DNA from: Seriola aureovittata
Taxonomy: Eukaryota; Chordata; Actinopteri; Carangiformes; Carangidae
Direction of reading: 5' to 3'
Length of the DNA stretch: 64,000 bases
NCBI RefSeq assembly: GCF_021018895.1
Contig: NC_079381.1
Location: 14,831,001 to 14,895,000, forward strand
Positions 38,314-50,200 of this stretch are shown here, one piece after another (position 1 is the stretch's first letter; each line of letters starts with the position of its first letter). The notes below the pieces were generated by a model. That model was not told the origin of the DNA. It worked only from the letters and a program-made list of their open reading frames with translations, and ran no database searches. A program made the translations under genes and the position numbers.

Positions 38314-40469
38314 GGTCATTTTGAGAAATTAAAAAATTGTAATGAGACTAGTTTTGAGACTTGTTTATTGAATTGAATGTCAGTTTATGGGAATTCAGTA
38401 AATGAAATAAAATTGAACCACTATACCATGTGCTTATCATGCAAATTAATAGAAAATGACCTTAGAATAACTGCATTCAAAGCAATGTGCATGTTAATTT
38501 TGCCCCCCCCCCCTTTCTGTGGCTTTATTCATAATGACTATAGCCTTCAGTTGGTTTGCTTAAGGTTGAAACATGTTTTAAAAAAACAGTAATCTTGTAA
38601 TGTCATTTTACTATGGGAGAAAAAAGATGAGAGAACTAATATCTGTTAAATGTATTCTGTATCTCTTCAATCTAACATCCACATCAACTGTAATTTTACT
38701 GTTTCTCTTTGTTTGTTTTTGTATGAATGTGTATTTGTGTGCTGTGATGTGTACACAGATATAATTTACTGCTTGGTAAACATGGAACAATTTGGACTTT
38801 TATTTCTAGAGATTGGAAATGTGTAAGTGGAAAATAACTATCCAAAGTGAACTGAACAGGACTGGAAGAATAAAAGACCAAGTCAGCATAATTTGAGGGC
38901 AGGAAAAACAATCACAACCAGTGCCTCTAATGTTTATATTAATCCTGCAGACGCCAAACAGTTTCCCATCTTGCATGGCTTGCTTTTATTTTAATGTAAG
39001 GGAAACTGTGGAGGCCATATTTTGCTGTGGGTAATTTTAATGCTGACCTTCAAATCTTTATGAATTCAAAGAGCCGGTGGAAATTGTATGGCTGGTATGC
39101 AAAATCTGGGTGTAAATTCTGACCTTTGGTCGGAAAGTCTTATCTAAATGCAGCAGTTTCAGTTAAAGTACAGAACTGGAGAGAGGCAACCAGTGTCATG
39201 AGTTTAATAGGGTTGGATTACCGTGTTAGTGATGGGAATGTTTATATGCAGAATACCTGAAGGACCAAGTAATAAGTTATAAAGCTTTCAGGCATAATGC
39301 TGCAGTGTTGCAATGAAAAACACCTTAAACCCTGATTTGGTTAATGTGAACTGTATTCTGGGAGTGTTCTCGTTTTAAGTAAGGTAAGAGGAATGCTGGT
39401 CTGTCAGTACATGAACAAAAGCTTTGTTTCACTGAGGATATTTGGAGCGAATAGTTTGGATAGAGAGGTGAAACTTGTTCCTCCAGGCTGTGATAAACAC
39501 AAGATGGTGAGGGATTGTATCACAGTCTGAGGGTTACAGTGGTTGAAACATAGTTGCTGCTGTAATTGTCATCAACTTAGTAAAGAGGTTTTGTTTTCTA
39601 CTTTATAGGGTGAGGGCTTATTAACAGACAGTTTCTGTCTTTGATGTCATGCCAATACTTTTCTGTTAATGTACAATTACAGATTGTACTGATTTGTGCT
39701 TAGATGTGTCTGAAGAAACATACATGCTTTTTAAACATGGTGAAGGTTTTATGTTCTGTTATTTTCTTAATGGCATGTTGAAAATGTCTGAAAATGGCTT
39801 CACTTAAATTAGTCTCTAGGGAAAGGCTTTTCAGGGGTTGGGGCTGCTGCATTAAAAAAATTCTGTGCATTCTGCACATATTTTTCCTGCCTCTTCCTTT
39901 GTAAAAATGAACCTTATTGGTTTCATGAATAATGCATAAGGACGTTCAATTGCTGCAGCAATGAAAATTAGGCCTGTTTACGTGCAGTGGTTATGTACAC
40001 AGAAGCTTCTTTTTTTCCTTGACCATTTTCTGAAGGTAGAGCAGAGCCTGAATAGCTTTTCTGAAAATACAAATTTTCAGCAAAGCAAATCTCATTTCTT
40101 TGAGTGAAAAGGGGAGGGGTGAAACTCCCGCGGGTTTAATGAATCCATAAATCACAATAGTGCCAGGTTTGCTGCGCCTGCGTCAGTGTGCAGTGTAATT
40201 TTGATTTTCATCAAAAATTTAATCTGCCAGCCTACAAGGGTTTAGCAGCAGACCGGATGCCGCCCTGAATTTCTAATTTTAGGGGCCTGATCTTTCAGGA
40301 TTTATTTTTGTATAATTCGTCTGCTTTTCAATATCTCATGTTATTAAATTTTAATTCGCGGCATTAACATATAGATTGAAAAGGTTTTTATGGCGGTTTT
40401 TGAGTGTATGCTGATGGAATTTTACTAGACGACACAGTTTCTTTTTCCAGAGCATCCTGTGTGTGTGTT

Positions 40470-40500
40470 GGGGGGGAGTGGGGGGGGGGTGGGCGGGGGG
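40470..40500 (+). other. G-quadruplex-forming tract
   Basis: G-runs of about 7, 10, 3 and 6 bases separated by AGT, T and C, enough for a four-stack G-quadruplex on the plus strand. Confidence 0.7.
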
Positions 40501-42204
40501 TTTATCCATTTCTCTGCATTATTGCTTTTTGAAATCATTGGTCATACACCATCTTGGAAGACATTTATTACAGAGGACAGGAAAATGTGCATTTGATTAA
40601 AGAAACAGGGAAGAGCAGGCAAAACATTTAGTGTGAAACTGGTTTTTTGTCAACCCTTGCTCCTAGTCACTGACTCTGCTCTGGATAATACAAACATGCA
40701 GTGAAAGCAGTGATTGAAGTGACCCCCTCCATCCCCCATTTTAGCTGATTCCTATTTTTAATCCCTCCAGAGTGGAAACATTTTCATGAGCCTTAAACAA
40801 ATTTGTATTTTATATTTGGAATCTCTATTCCAGTCTACTTAACATGCAGAGCACAGTGATTTTTGGCAAAGTAAGATACAATTCAAAGTAAGAAAATCCC
40901 TCTAACTTAGAAGCACAAGATATTCGCCTTTTTGCTTTAACCGAGCACAGTGATTGATTTACTTCATTATTGTGCAAAGGCAGATACAGTACTGCCCAAA
41001 TATAGGCCAATTATTTTAAGTACCTCGACTAAGCGCTGAATTCTGAACAGAGGTACGTCCTAGAGATGTTTTCCTTGTATGCCTAACCTCCTTATTCTGT
41101 AACCCTAGATAAATTTAGTACAGTGATATAATATATTGTGGTTAATATGCATGCATTGACATTTTGAAACACAGCTGGGTCAAAGCACAAAGAGAAAACT
41201 AGTTTAATACATTGACATAAATCACAATGCCACCTACGCCTGCTTACTTTAATGCCTGTTACTCTGATACTATCTATAGATCCTTGATATGCAAATAACA
41301 TTTGATGATTTAATTTAACTGTATTTCCTGGTCTTTTTGTAGTGTTTATCTCCTTTGTTGGCCTTTTGTTTTAGTTGGTTTAGGTTATGTTTTATTTGTA
41401 AGGAACATCAAGCGAATGTGCATCTGGTTCATATTTTCGTTCTGCCATGGTGCTGTAGGTTACAGTGTATCAGAAGCCTCAGACTATGAGAGAACAGAAG
41501 GCCAGATGGCTAATTTTGCATTTTGACTTTAATTAGAAGAAAAACAGGCCACAACAGGCATTTCATGTAGTTGGGGTATGCATTCAAAATGTTACACAGG
41601 AAATGTTACATGGATGACGAAGGGTTGATCTAATTCATGGCATGCATGTGTCCCTGCCATTATTTCATTTGATTACAGTTGGCAAAAGTGATTAAAGTGT
41701 TTAAGGAGGCAATGAGATGCATTTGTTTTCCCCCCACAGTAGGCGTACTCCGATCAATCAAGAATCAGTCGATACCAGCGGATATACAAACACTCATAAA
41801 ATAGCCAAGCAAAGAATTGTCACTCCAACATTGATTTCACTGCTCGAGCTCCTGTTCAGAGCTTTTGCTGGCAGCTTATGGTCCTATCCAGCCCCACACA
41901 GGCTTAAGATGGCCCTGGTGACCACTGTGGGAGTGTGTCCATGTGGGACTCCAGTTCACCGACTGACTCCTGTCAGCTACACAGCAGGCTGCTAGTACTT
42001 AGTGAGCTCTGGCATTCTTTATTAGCATGTTATAAGCAAGTTATGGAGCTATTATTTTTTCCTTTCCTGAAGAAAAAGTTCTCAATTTACTCTAAAAAAT
42101 TGTGTGTGAGATTATTACATTGTTAATACTAATGCAAAATGTCTTGTACTGTTTTAGCAAGTTGAGGTGGATCTATTTTTATAATTAAGATATGATTGCG
42201 TATC

Positions 42205-42520
42205 CGGTGGTTTGCAACTGAGGGGTCAGGGCCCTCCTAAGGGTCAACAGATAGTCTGTGGGGTCATGAGATGATTAATGGGAGAGGAAAGAAGAAAAAA
42301 CAAAGTTCTGCCTCACAAAACTGTTTTAGTTTTTTGGACCTTTCTTTAATTTTTTGTCTATGAAATAACCGATCGTCTTACCTCTTTGTGGCTCAAACGA
42401 ATATTCAAATGAAACCATGTGAGGAGTTTAGTGGGGTTATATCCTTTAAACATGGCCAGGGATCCCAAACAGATGCTGTTGGGGCCACTGAGATTATTAG
42501 TGATAGTAAATCTACTAAGT
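42205..42520 (+). mobile_element. hAT-type MITE relic
   Basis: CGGTGGTTTGCAACTGAGGG, then GTCAGGGCC, GGGTCATGAGATGATTAATG and GGAGAGGAAAGAAGAAAAAA follow the order of a hAT-type repeat (CAGTGGTTCCCAACCTAGGGGTC...) familiar from fish genomes. The right terminus is not found. The end is approximate. Confidence 0.5.
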
Positions 42521-42614
42521 TACTTTGTGTCACAGGTAATGAGATGCAATCAATTGTGTAAAAAAAAAAAAAAAAAAAAAGTAGTACAGTATAGAATCTA
42601 TGGAAAAAAACATG

Positions 42615-42865
42615 CTCTGTTTTAACAAGATCATTATCTCAAGAGTTCTGAGAAAAGTTTTCTAAAAAAACAAAAAACAAACTGCTCTGCTTTTCTGAAT
42701 TAACGATTCAGATCATTATCTCAGAATTCTGAAAAAAGGTTAAAAAAAAGAAAAATCCTGTTTTTGTCTATTAACAACATCATATCTCAGAATTCTGAGA
42801 TAATGATCTCGTTAATTCAGAAAAACAGCAGATTTTTTTCTCTCAAGTGAATGCAATGTAATAGA
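42615..42865. repeat. Foldback repeat (CTCAGAATTCTGAG core), copy A
   Basis: Two or three diverged units of TTTTCTGAATTAACGA/ATCATTATCTCAGAATTCTGA. The last forms a perfect 20-bp palindrome (TATCTCAGAATTCTGAGATA at 42783-42802) with arms that extend to CTGAATTAACGAG. It ends AGATTTTTTTCTCTCAAGTGAATGCA. The same family recurs at 54640-54870. Confidence 0.7.
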
Positions 42866-44869
42866 AAGGAATGTGATAGTATGTTCGAATAGTGGGTATG
42901 GTAACACTAACTTATTTAGGCCTCTTATGTTGGAACTTAATGTGGAAAAAAACAATTTAAGAAAAGGAACCAGTCGCTGATTGTTGTATCAGTTGGTCCA
43001 AGTGATGTTTGTATTTGTGATTGGTATTGGTGTTAATAAAGCCTATGACCTTAACTGAGCGGCCTTGACGAACTCTATTCAATTGTTTCAATCCCATAGT
43101 GACATGATCAATGCATTTCCGTTAGTGTTAATAAATTATAAACAAATGATAAATGCATCAAAGTTGAGTCACTACATTTGTGCTGTCCTCATTTGTTTTG
43201 ACTAGAATTTAAGCTGACAGACAGCCTTTACTCTATCATACATAACAGAACAATGATGACACATTGCTATTTGTATGTGTGAGGGATTAGACTTGTCACG
43301 GTAGAAAATTTTCATGCCAGTGTAAGTTCTGCCAGAACACCGCCAAATACCAGTGGTGTTGACTTTGAAATCGCTTCCCTTAGGCTATGTTTTGTAAAAA
43401 AAGCACTGAGACAGAGAAGCTGGGCTTTTACTGTATTTTTCGTGACTCACTGTTAAATTTCCCCAGAAATACACATTTTGCAGAGCATTTTCATTAGGAA
43501 GAAAGGTTGTAAAAACATACCCATTTATTTTTAAAAAGGCTTGTTAAAAAACAAAACAAAAAAAAAAACAGTCCAGTCGTTAAGTTTGTCAGTCTAGTAA
43601 AAATGAAAAACGGGCCTAATTTAAATTCCCTGTATACATTGAGCAAACTTGCCTGCAGAGAAAACTGGCTCAAGGCTGAACCCGAACTACTGCTATCCTG
43701 GAGCAGTCATATTTATTTTGGTTAACAAATTCACTGCTATAATGTAATTACACCATCTCTTTCTCCATGAGTCAGAAAATGTTAAAATGGAATCCCTTTC
43801 ATTTGCAGGTGCTATTTATTTTTGTGGATATCACTTTTGTTTTCACAGGGCAGAATGAGTGCTCAGTGTTCAGTATAGTGTTGTGAACTGTATACCACTG
43901 GTGATACTGCCCATTGCAACAAGCCTTGTAAGGAGTAATTTCTAGAGACATTTATAAAGACAAACACACCAGCACAGCTTAGATTTTGTTATAGGTGTGT
44001 TCTGTAATACAGTGCTTGAATGACATTTATTAAAACAGAGATAGGTACATGTACAGTTTAAGCACTGATTGCCTAGAAACAAAACATTTAGAAGCATTCT
44101 ATTGCCTTAACTCCAAAATTGATCTTATGAAAATGCCCTCAGCAGCAACAATTGAGATGTTGTTGAACAGGGCACTTAAAGGGGAATGCCAACCATTTCA
44201 TGAATTCACTTGTTCCATATGACTGTTCACTCCTAAAGCTAAAAAATGTTGAGCTGACTATTTAATTTGTGATGCCACTGAGATGTAAAATTTGGCACTG
44301 CTGCGTAGACAATAAATGGGCGACTTAACTTTGCTGATCCAAAAGATTTCTCTGTGAATTCTTGCATTCAAAACGAGGTTAAACTTTCCGTATTGTAGCA
44401 ATGCACTTTTCTTTCTAGTGTGATAACTGCATTAATCACAACACATATCACAATTTTAGCTTTAGATAGATTAAATATTATCCTAACTGTTCTGGTACAG
44501 GAACACATCCATTATGGAGACCCAGAGTGTTATATCTTAAATGAATGTACAAAACATTTAATCATATGTGATTGTTACTTGGGTTCGATAGAGAAGAGAG
44601 CCGATCACGTGACTGGTTCAGTCCTATTTGTCAATTAAAAGAAAGATGTGACATAAAAACCAACTTTGGAAAAAAGACATTTTGAAATAAAAAACAAACG
44701 AATAAAATAAAACTGACCTGCAATAAATTACTATTGTGATAAGTAAAATTTCATAATGATGAACTGAGTTTTGAATGTTAAGTGGATTATTTGATAATTT
44801 CAATTTTAAGTTTTACATTTTTATGCTTCCGTGCCAGCGACAGCCATAGCTGAAGGCATTATATTTTTG

Positions 44870-45262
44870 GGTTGTCTGTCTGTCTGTCTGTCTGCCCCAT
44901 TCTTGTGAAAGCAGTGTCTCGTAACGTCTTGAGGGAATTTCTTCATACATTCAGATAAACTGATTAGATTTTGGTGGTCAAAGGTCAAAGGTGAAGGTCA
45001 AGGTGACCTGACGTTCTTTTGAATGCGATATATCAGGAATGCCTACAGGGAATTTAATTAAATCCTGCAAAAACGTCCACTTGGACTCGAGGATGGACTG
45101 ATTAGAATTTGGTCATCAGAGGTCAAGGCCACTTTGACCTCACAAACACATTTTTGCCATTATTCAATACTGTAACTCAGGAACAGAAGGGGAGGTTGTG
45201 ACCGCATTTGCAACTTGACTGGTTGCAGGAGGCATACAACCGCGAGGTGGTAATTTTACTTT
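44870..45262. repeat. AGGTCA-rich repeat, second copy
   Basis: Begins with (GTCT)n, then CCATTCTTGTGAAAGCAGTG, TTGAGGGAATTTCTTCATAC, TTTTGGTGGTCAAAGGTCAA and CCACTTGGACTCGAGGATGG, the same unit order as 5800-6545. It ends GAGGCATACAACCGCGAGGT, like GAGGCATACCACAAGGTAG at 6523. Contains two IR3-type AGGTCA pairs. Confidence 0.75.
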
Positions 45263-46989
45263 CTGTAGGCTCTGTGCTTCAGCACATTGAATTTGGAAAA
45301 AAAAAAAAAAAAAAAGATATCATGTCAAAGTGCCAAGTCTTAGCTTTAATTTGAGTAGGTTTATGCCAATGAAGAAAGAACTGTGTGGGAGATTGAGCCT
45401 TAGAGTTTAAAGATCTATAGCTCTTACTCTTTTCAAAACAGTATTTATTCTTTTCAACAGTCTTAAATGTTTAACAAGGTCTCATCGAAATCAACCTGTG
45501 AGTATAAACACAGCTTGTTATCTAATTTCTGGACGGTGTACAGTGTGGATGAAATTACACAGGTATACACAGTTGTTGTTCACCTTATGGAACTGGTGAA
45601 ATGAGACACTGCGACAAGACTAATGGAAAAGGAAATTGAAAGAACTTGTAATGGAAAATACACACAAAAATGCTTTAGTAATACACGTCTAAAATAGCAA
45701 TTAAAAACTGAAAAGGAAATCTTCTATAATGAAACTGAAAATGGAAAATTACCATAATGGAGAAGCTAAAATGGAAATACTCAAACTTACATGTCAGTGT
45801 TCACCATTAAATGGATGGTTTGCCATGATTTGGTCCCTGAGCATGGCACCTACTGGCTTTGGTGATCCCCTGACCTTTCCTGTTGGGTCAAATTTCACCT
45901 TGTCCAACAATTTGGTTAATGGCAAGATGCAAAAATTGACTCAATTCTCATTGAATATGCTATGGACATTTACGGCACCTAGAATTTGTAACTAAATAGA
46001 ATCTACCTTAAAATTTGAAAAACCATTCAAGCTTGTTCCAAACAAAGGTTGTATAAAGTATTAGGAAATCAACAAAACACACTACTTGCACAACCTTGGT
46101 CAAGGCCTGTCAAGTGTTGCACATACTTTATGATTAATCTGACATTATTTTTTATTTTTCCAAGCTATGCTAACTGAAAACCAGAAATGTTTTGTCACAA
46201 CATTATCCACTTCATGGGCATGTTTGCTTAGGCTTGTTGGTCGTGTGTCATATCCAAAGAAAGGTGTATTAGGGCTATGAAAAGGCTTGTTGTTGCTGTA
46301 TTGGTGCGCTATTAATAGAAGACCAATTTTCCCTCTTTCCATAATATCAGTCATCCTGGCATAACTCTGTTTTGCTTGGTTGCATTTTGAGCACATTCTC
46401 TTGACAAGGCCTTTTATAGTCTTGTGCTGAAGTGGCAAGTTGTGTAATTTGGATATTTCTGAAATTAGAGCATTTGGGTGCCACAAAGCTGTGGAATTTA
46501 TGCCATCAAAGGTCACTTATGAACAGTTAAGCCACTTTCTTGTTCACTGCTAACAGTACAAAACATTCTGTTTTTTCTGCCCTTGAAATTACACTGTTAC
46601 AGGTGTCTCCGGTGCATTTTGAGCTCACACATCTCTGTATTTAGAAAAAGGGTGGTGGTTGTTTCATAATTTAGGTTTTTTTTTTATTTTTTTTAGGCTT
46701 TCTATAGTTGACAGCTGCAGATTATTGCTTATTCTTTGCAGTGTGCACTTAGGCACTTGACTCAAATCAAAGTTGACATATAGAAACAGGCTTTTTTCTC
46801 TGATATTGGTTGTGTTTGCAGTGTTTCAAGAGAAAACATTTGTGTTTGACCTGGCAGAGCTGATAATATGCTCAGATACTTTACTGTATATTGAACTACA
46901 AGTCATGCCTGAATTAAGACTGTATATTGTTACTGGACCAAAAAGTAAAGTCTTTTCTTGTCTCTCTGTTGTGTCTTCCCCTCAAACAG

Positions 46990-47275
46990 AAGCACAGGCT
47001 CAGAGGAGGCGGAGTCATGAGTGCACAAGAGGCACCCAACCCTGGGAAGGAACAGGCGGACAGTGGGAGTGCGGCCACAGATGGCCCCTCACCAACCTCA
47101 GCCACAGCGAACAAGAATACTAGCCCACCACCTGTCACAGTTAAGAAAGAGCCCGGGACCTCGGAGACGAGCAATGGGAAAGTTGTTGATGCCAACCCTG
47201 CTGAGATCTGTGTTGTCATTGGAGGAAACGATGGAGGAGCAAGTGGAGGTGGATCCCGTAGAGCTCAGACCGAGG
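46990..47275 (+). CDS. znf618: znf618 first recognised coding exon (5'UTR 46990-47016, coding from ATG 47017)
   Basis: The exon lies between an acceptor (CCCCTCAAACAG) and a donor (GAGG then GTATGT), and leaves phase 1. It encodes residues 1-86: a Gly/Ser/Thr/Pro-rich, probably disordered N-terminus, a SUMO-type motif V-K-K-E at residues 42-45, and the family-conserved AEICVVIGG at 62-70. The ATG at 47017 is chosen because it is the first in frame inside the exon. However, the 27 bases before it are also open in frame, and human ZNF618 has extra N-terminal residues encoded upstream. Translation may therefore begin in an upstream exon joined in phase 0. Compared with my memory of the human protein, this one exon covers what mammals seem to spread over more than one. 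Confidence 0.85.
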
Positions 47276-50200
47276 GTATGTTTGCCCTTGGTACTCCTCC
47301 TCCAACGAAGAGCACAGACTCATGCATAGGTGTGTGAATATACATGCATTTGCTGACTGCAGGCACGCCTGGTGTCCCTTGACCCTGGTCATGCTTCCTG
47401 ACTGTCGAAACAGGCTGCACAGCATTTTAAAAATGACATTTAAAAAAAAATCGACAGTTGTGTTTTTTTTCAGAAACAATGTCCCGGTTACGAAGAATAA
47501 TCCACAAAGCTCAATTTCTACACAAGAAATGGCCCCTAATGAAAACTATTGACAGTGTGTTCTTGCTGTTGAATTTTTTAAATGTAATTTTCCAATCCTG
47601 TGAACACAAACAAAATTTCTTCCATCTCCAATATTGGGGTCGCAGCTGCAATCATAAAGACAAGTAACTAAAAACCTGGGTGAATGAAACCAAGACTAAA
47701 CACAAGGATAAATTACGGGGCGGATAAGAAAATGTTTCTTTTTGTAATTGTAGTGAGCTGGTTCTTTTAAAAGAGTTAGTCTGTATTTTGTGCTTTCCTC
47801 TCATTTACAAACTGCAAGCTCTCACATGATGATGTTCGTGATTATTGTTAATATAGCAACCACTCAGCAAATTCCTTAGTCAAATCATTTACACAAATAC
47901 ACATACGCACTGTGTATGTGTATTTGTGCAAACGGACAGTGTGTACATTCAGTTGCCACTTTGTTAGGTACAGCTAGCTAAAATGAAAGCAGTCCAACAG
48001 TCCTGCAATAAATCCTGTCTCCAAGAAAGGTCTAGTGTTTCAAATATTCAGTGTCCCCTCCTTAATATAAATAAGGTGGGTAAAATATTAGAAGCTCTTT
48101 TCCATTATAATGCAGAATAATTCAACAGCACATCAAATTAAATCTTCCAAAAATGACCATAAAGTTAGGCACCTATGTGTGCCTAATAAACTGGTAACTG
48201 AGCATAGATGTCGTCACTGACAAGTATTTGATCCAGTGTCTCTAGGATTTCCAGGTTGCGCCTGAACATTAATTTCACAGTTTCAATGGAGGACAATTTA
48301 GCATTTTTGACAGCTGATGTAATTGAAGCACAATAAGCAATGACTTGGAAATGGAAGCTGGCTTTATGTTGCTGATATTGACCAGTAAAAAGTGCCTTGA
48401 TTATCCCTGATTCTGATCTTGGCTCAGGATTTTCCCATTAATTGAATTAATTAATCCGATTTGGAGTAATTCTTCCCTTTTTAGCCAACAGAAGCTGAGA
48501 AAAGATCTCAGTGGAAAGCTAATTTTGAGGTGAAGGACGCAAATTCAGAAAACATAAACATTGCTGGGAATGTGACATATAACACAGAAGAACATTAACT
48601 CATTGTTGGTAATATTTTAGTTTTACTTAGAGAAGTAACCAGGTGATAGAGTAGTTATGATGGGGATTACTTATAGGCCGAGAGAGAACTAAGATCTAAA
48701 ATTTTATGACAATCATATATGCTTTGTGTGTATACTCCTGATGATAATGTCAGTTTGTTTTTATGACACTGTTTTGAATTCTCATGCAGGTTCCTATGTA
48801 TGTGGGGTATGCGGGAAGAAGTACAAGTATTATAACTGCTTTCAGACACATGTCAGGGCACACAGAGGTAAGACACTATAGTTTTTTTATCTATGTATTT
48901 GGTCTTATTGAAAAGCCAAATAATAACTGACTGCCTGCTCTGTTTTTCCTCTTGACAGTATGCTCCTAAAATTATTCACTTCCTCTACATGAGTCATTCA
49001 TGCCCCATTTTGGCCAGGAATTATATTAAATTTATTTATTTATTTGGCCTCTGAATTATTTTAATCTCAGAGATAGCAATTTTAGCTACAAGGTGGAAGC
49101 TGTGAGCTGATGTGAGCACACTGTTGCATTCATCTATAAAGATTTCTACAAGGCTGACTATTTATTTTCCTTTTTTTCTACTATAGAATCAGAGTCCATG
49201 GTTGGCGATGGTCTACCCCAGACACCCAACAGTGAGTACACTTTTGCAAACTCAGACACACTCACGTTTAGTAGCGTGCCAGCACAAGCTGTTTATTTCA
49301 TGCTTGGGTCATTGAACAGACATTATGTTGTTTTAGCGGCTATCATTTAGATTTTGATACAGATGACTGAAACAGTGCACAACAATTTAACAGGCTTAGC
49401 AAGCGTAAAGCCATATTATGTATCCTCATTGTCCAGGGTTTTACTTTCCATCCGCCTCCCTCTTTCCTCGCCTCCTCACTGTAGTCGCCCTTGACACAGG
49501 TGACGTCCTTATCAGGTACTTTGGGTAACACTCAACTTAACTACAACATTTCTGGCACAGTAACGTCTCTCTGATATTGATCCTTAAAATACGGAGATTA
49601 ATCTTTACATTTTCACCTTCTCTCAGTAAACATGTACATCTGTGTAAAATAGTATGTGTAGGCAGTGGTTCCTCAAAGTGGTTCTGTTCAAGCTGCATGA
49701 TCTGTGAAATGTCTTCTTGGTGGAAACTGAGTTATTGCAAAAGTAATGATTACGGTCTATGTGGACCTTCAGCAGGATGGATATCTTACAGCCGATGTAA
49801 AAATCACATATATGAAAGGAATCAACTGGAAAAAAGACTGTACACTGGTCTGAGCTCGGTTTGTGTTTGTTGAAGAGATATTATCTCTAGCTACAAGATG
49901 AGAGGCCGTGGATGTCAACTGAACAGTATGTGGATTCTACTTTATTCAGTCTGTCCCTGTCAGGTAGCTAACACTAGCTAACAGCTGTCTGCAGATATCA
50001 GGCTGATGTCTTGTCAACACAAACAGTGCAGATGAATTAGTGAGCAGACTTTCAGTTTCTGTTTTGTCTGTGCTCAGAGTGATAATTACAGTTGATATCT
50101 GTACTTAGCTGAAGCATCTGCTCCTGACAGTCTATGCGTAGTTGTATGGGATGGCATTTATTTAGTAAAATATGCATAATGATGATGCCCTGATAAGTGT

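Larger units (their letters stand above)
37702..46989 (+). other. Probable first intron of znf618 (no coding exon recognised)
   Basis: If the 37.7 kb donor is used, this is intron 1. It holds a CTCF-like site near 38.3 kb, a stretch of unusually complex sequence at 39.9-40.4 kb, a G-rich tract at 40.47 kb, a hAT MITE relic at 42.2 kb, a foldback element at 42.6-42.86 kb, a half-site repeat at 44.87-45.26 kb and A-runs. The short reading frames in it (for example 46145-46516 on the minus strand, 123 codons) show no motif I recognise. Confidence 0.5.

Noticed and set aside
46145..46516. 123-codon minus-strand frame
   Set aside because: No domain, no splice support and AT-rich composition like the surrounding intron. 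Such a length is expected by chance in 64 kb.
46773..47123. 116-codon frame overlapping the first coding exon
   Set aside because: A shadow of the true frame. The conserved AEICVVIGG is read in the frame of ATG 47017.
46914..47219. 101-codon minus-strand frame opposite the first coding exon
   Set aside because: Antisense shadow of a GC-rich coding exon.
49577..49873. 98-codon frame with many Cys in the long znf618 intron
   Set aside because: The Cys spacing does not fit C2H2, RING or similar patterns, and there are no flanking splice sites in phase 1.
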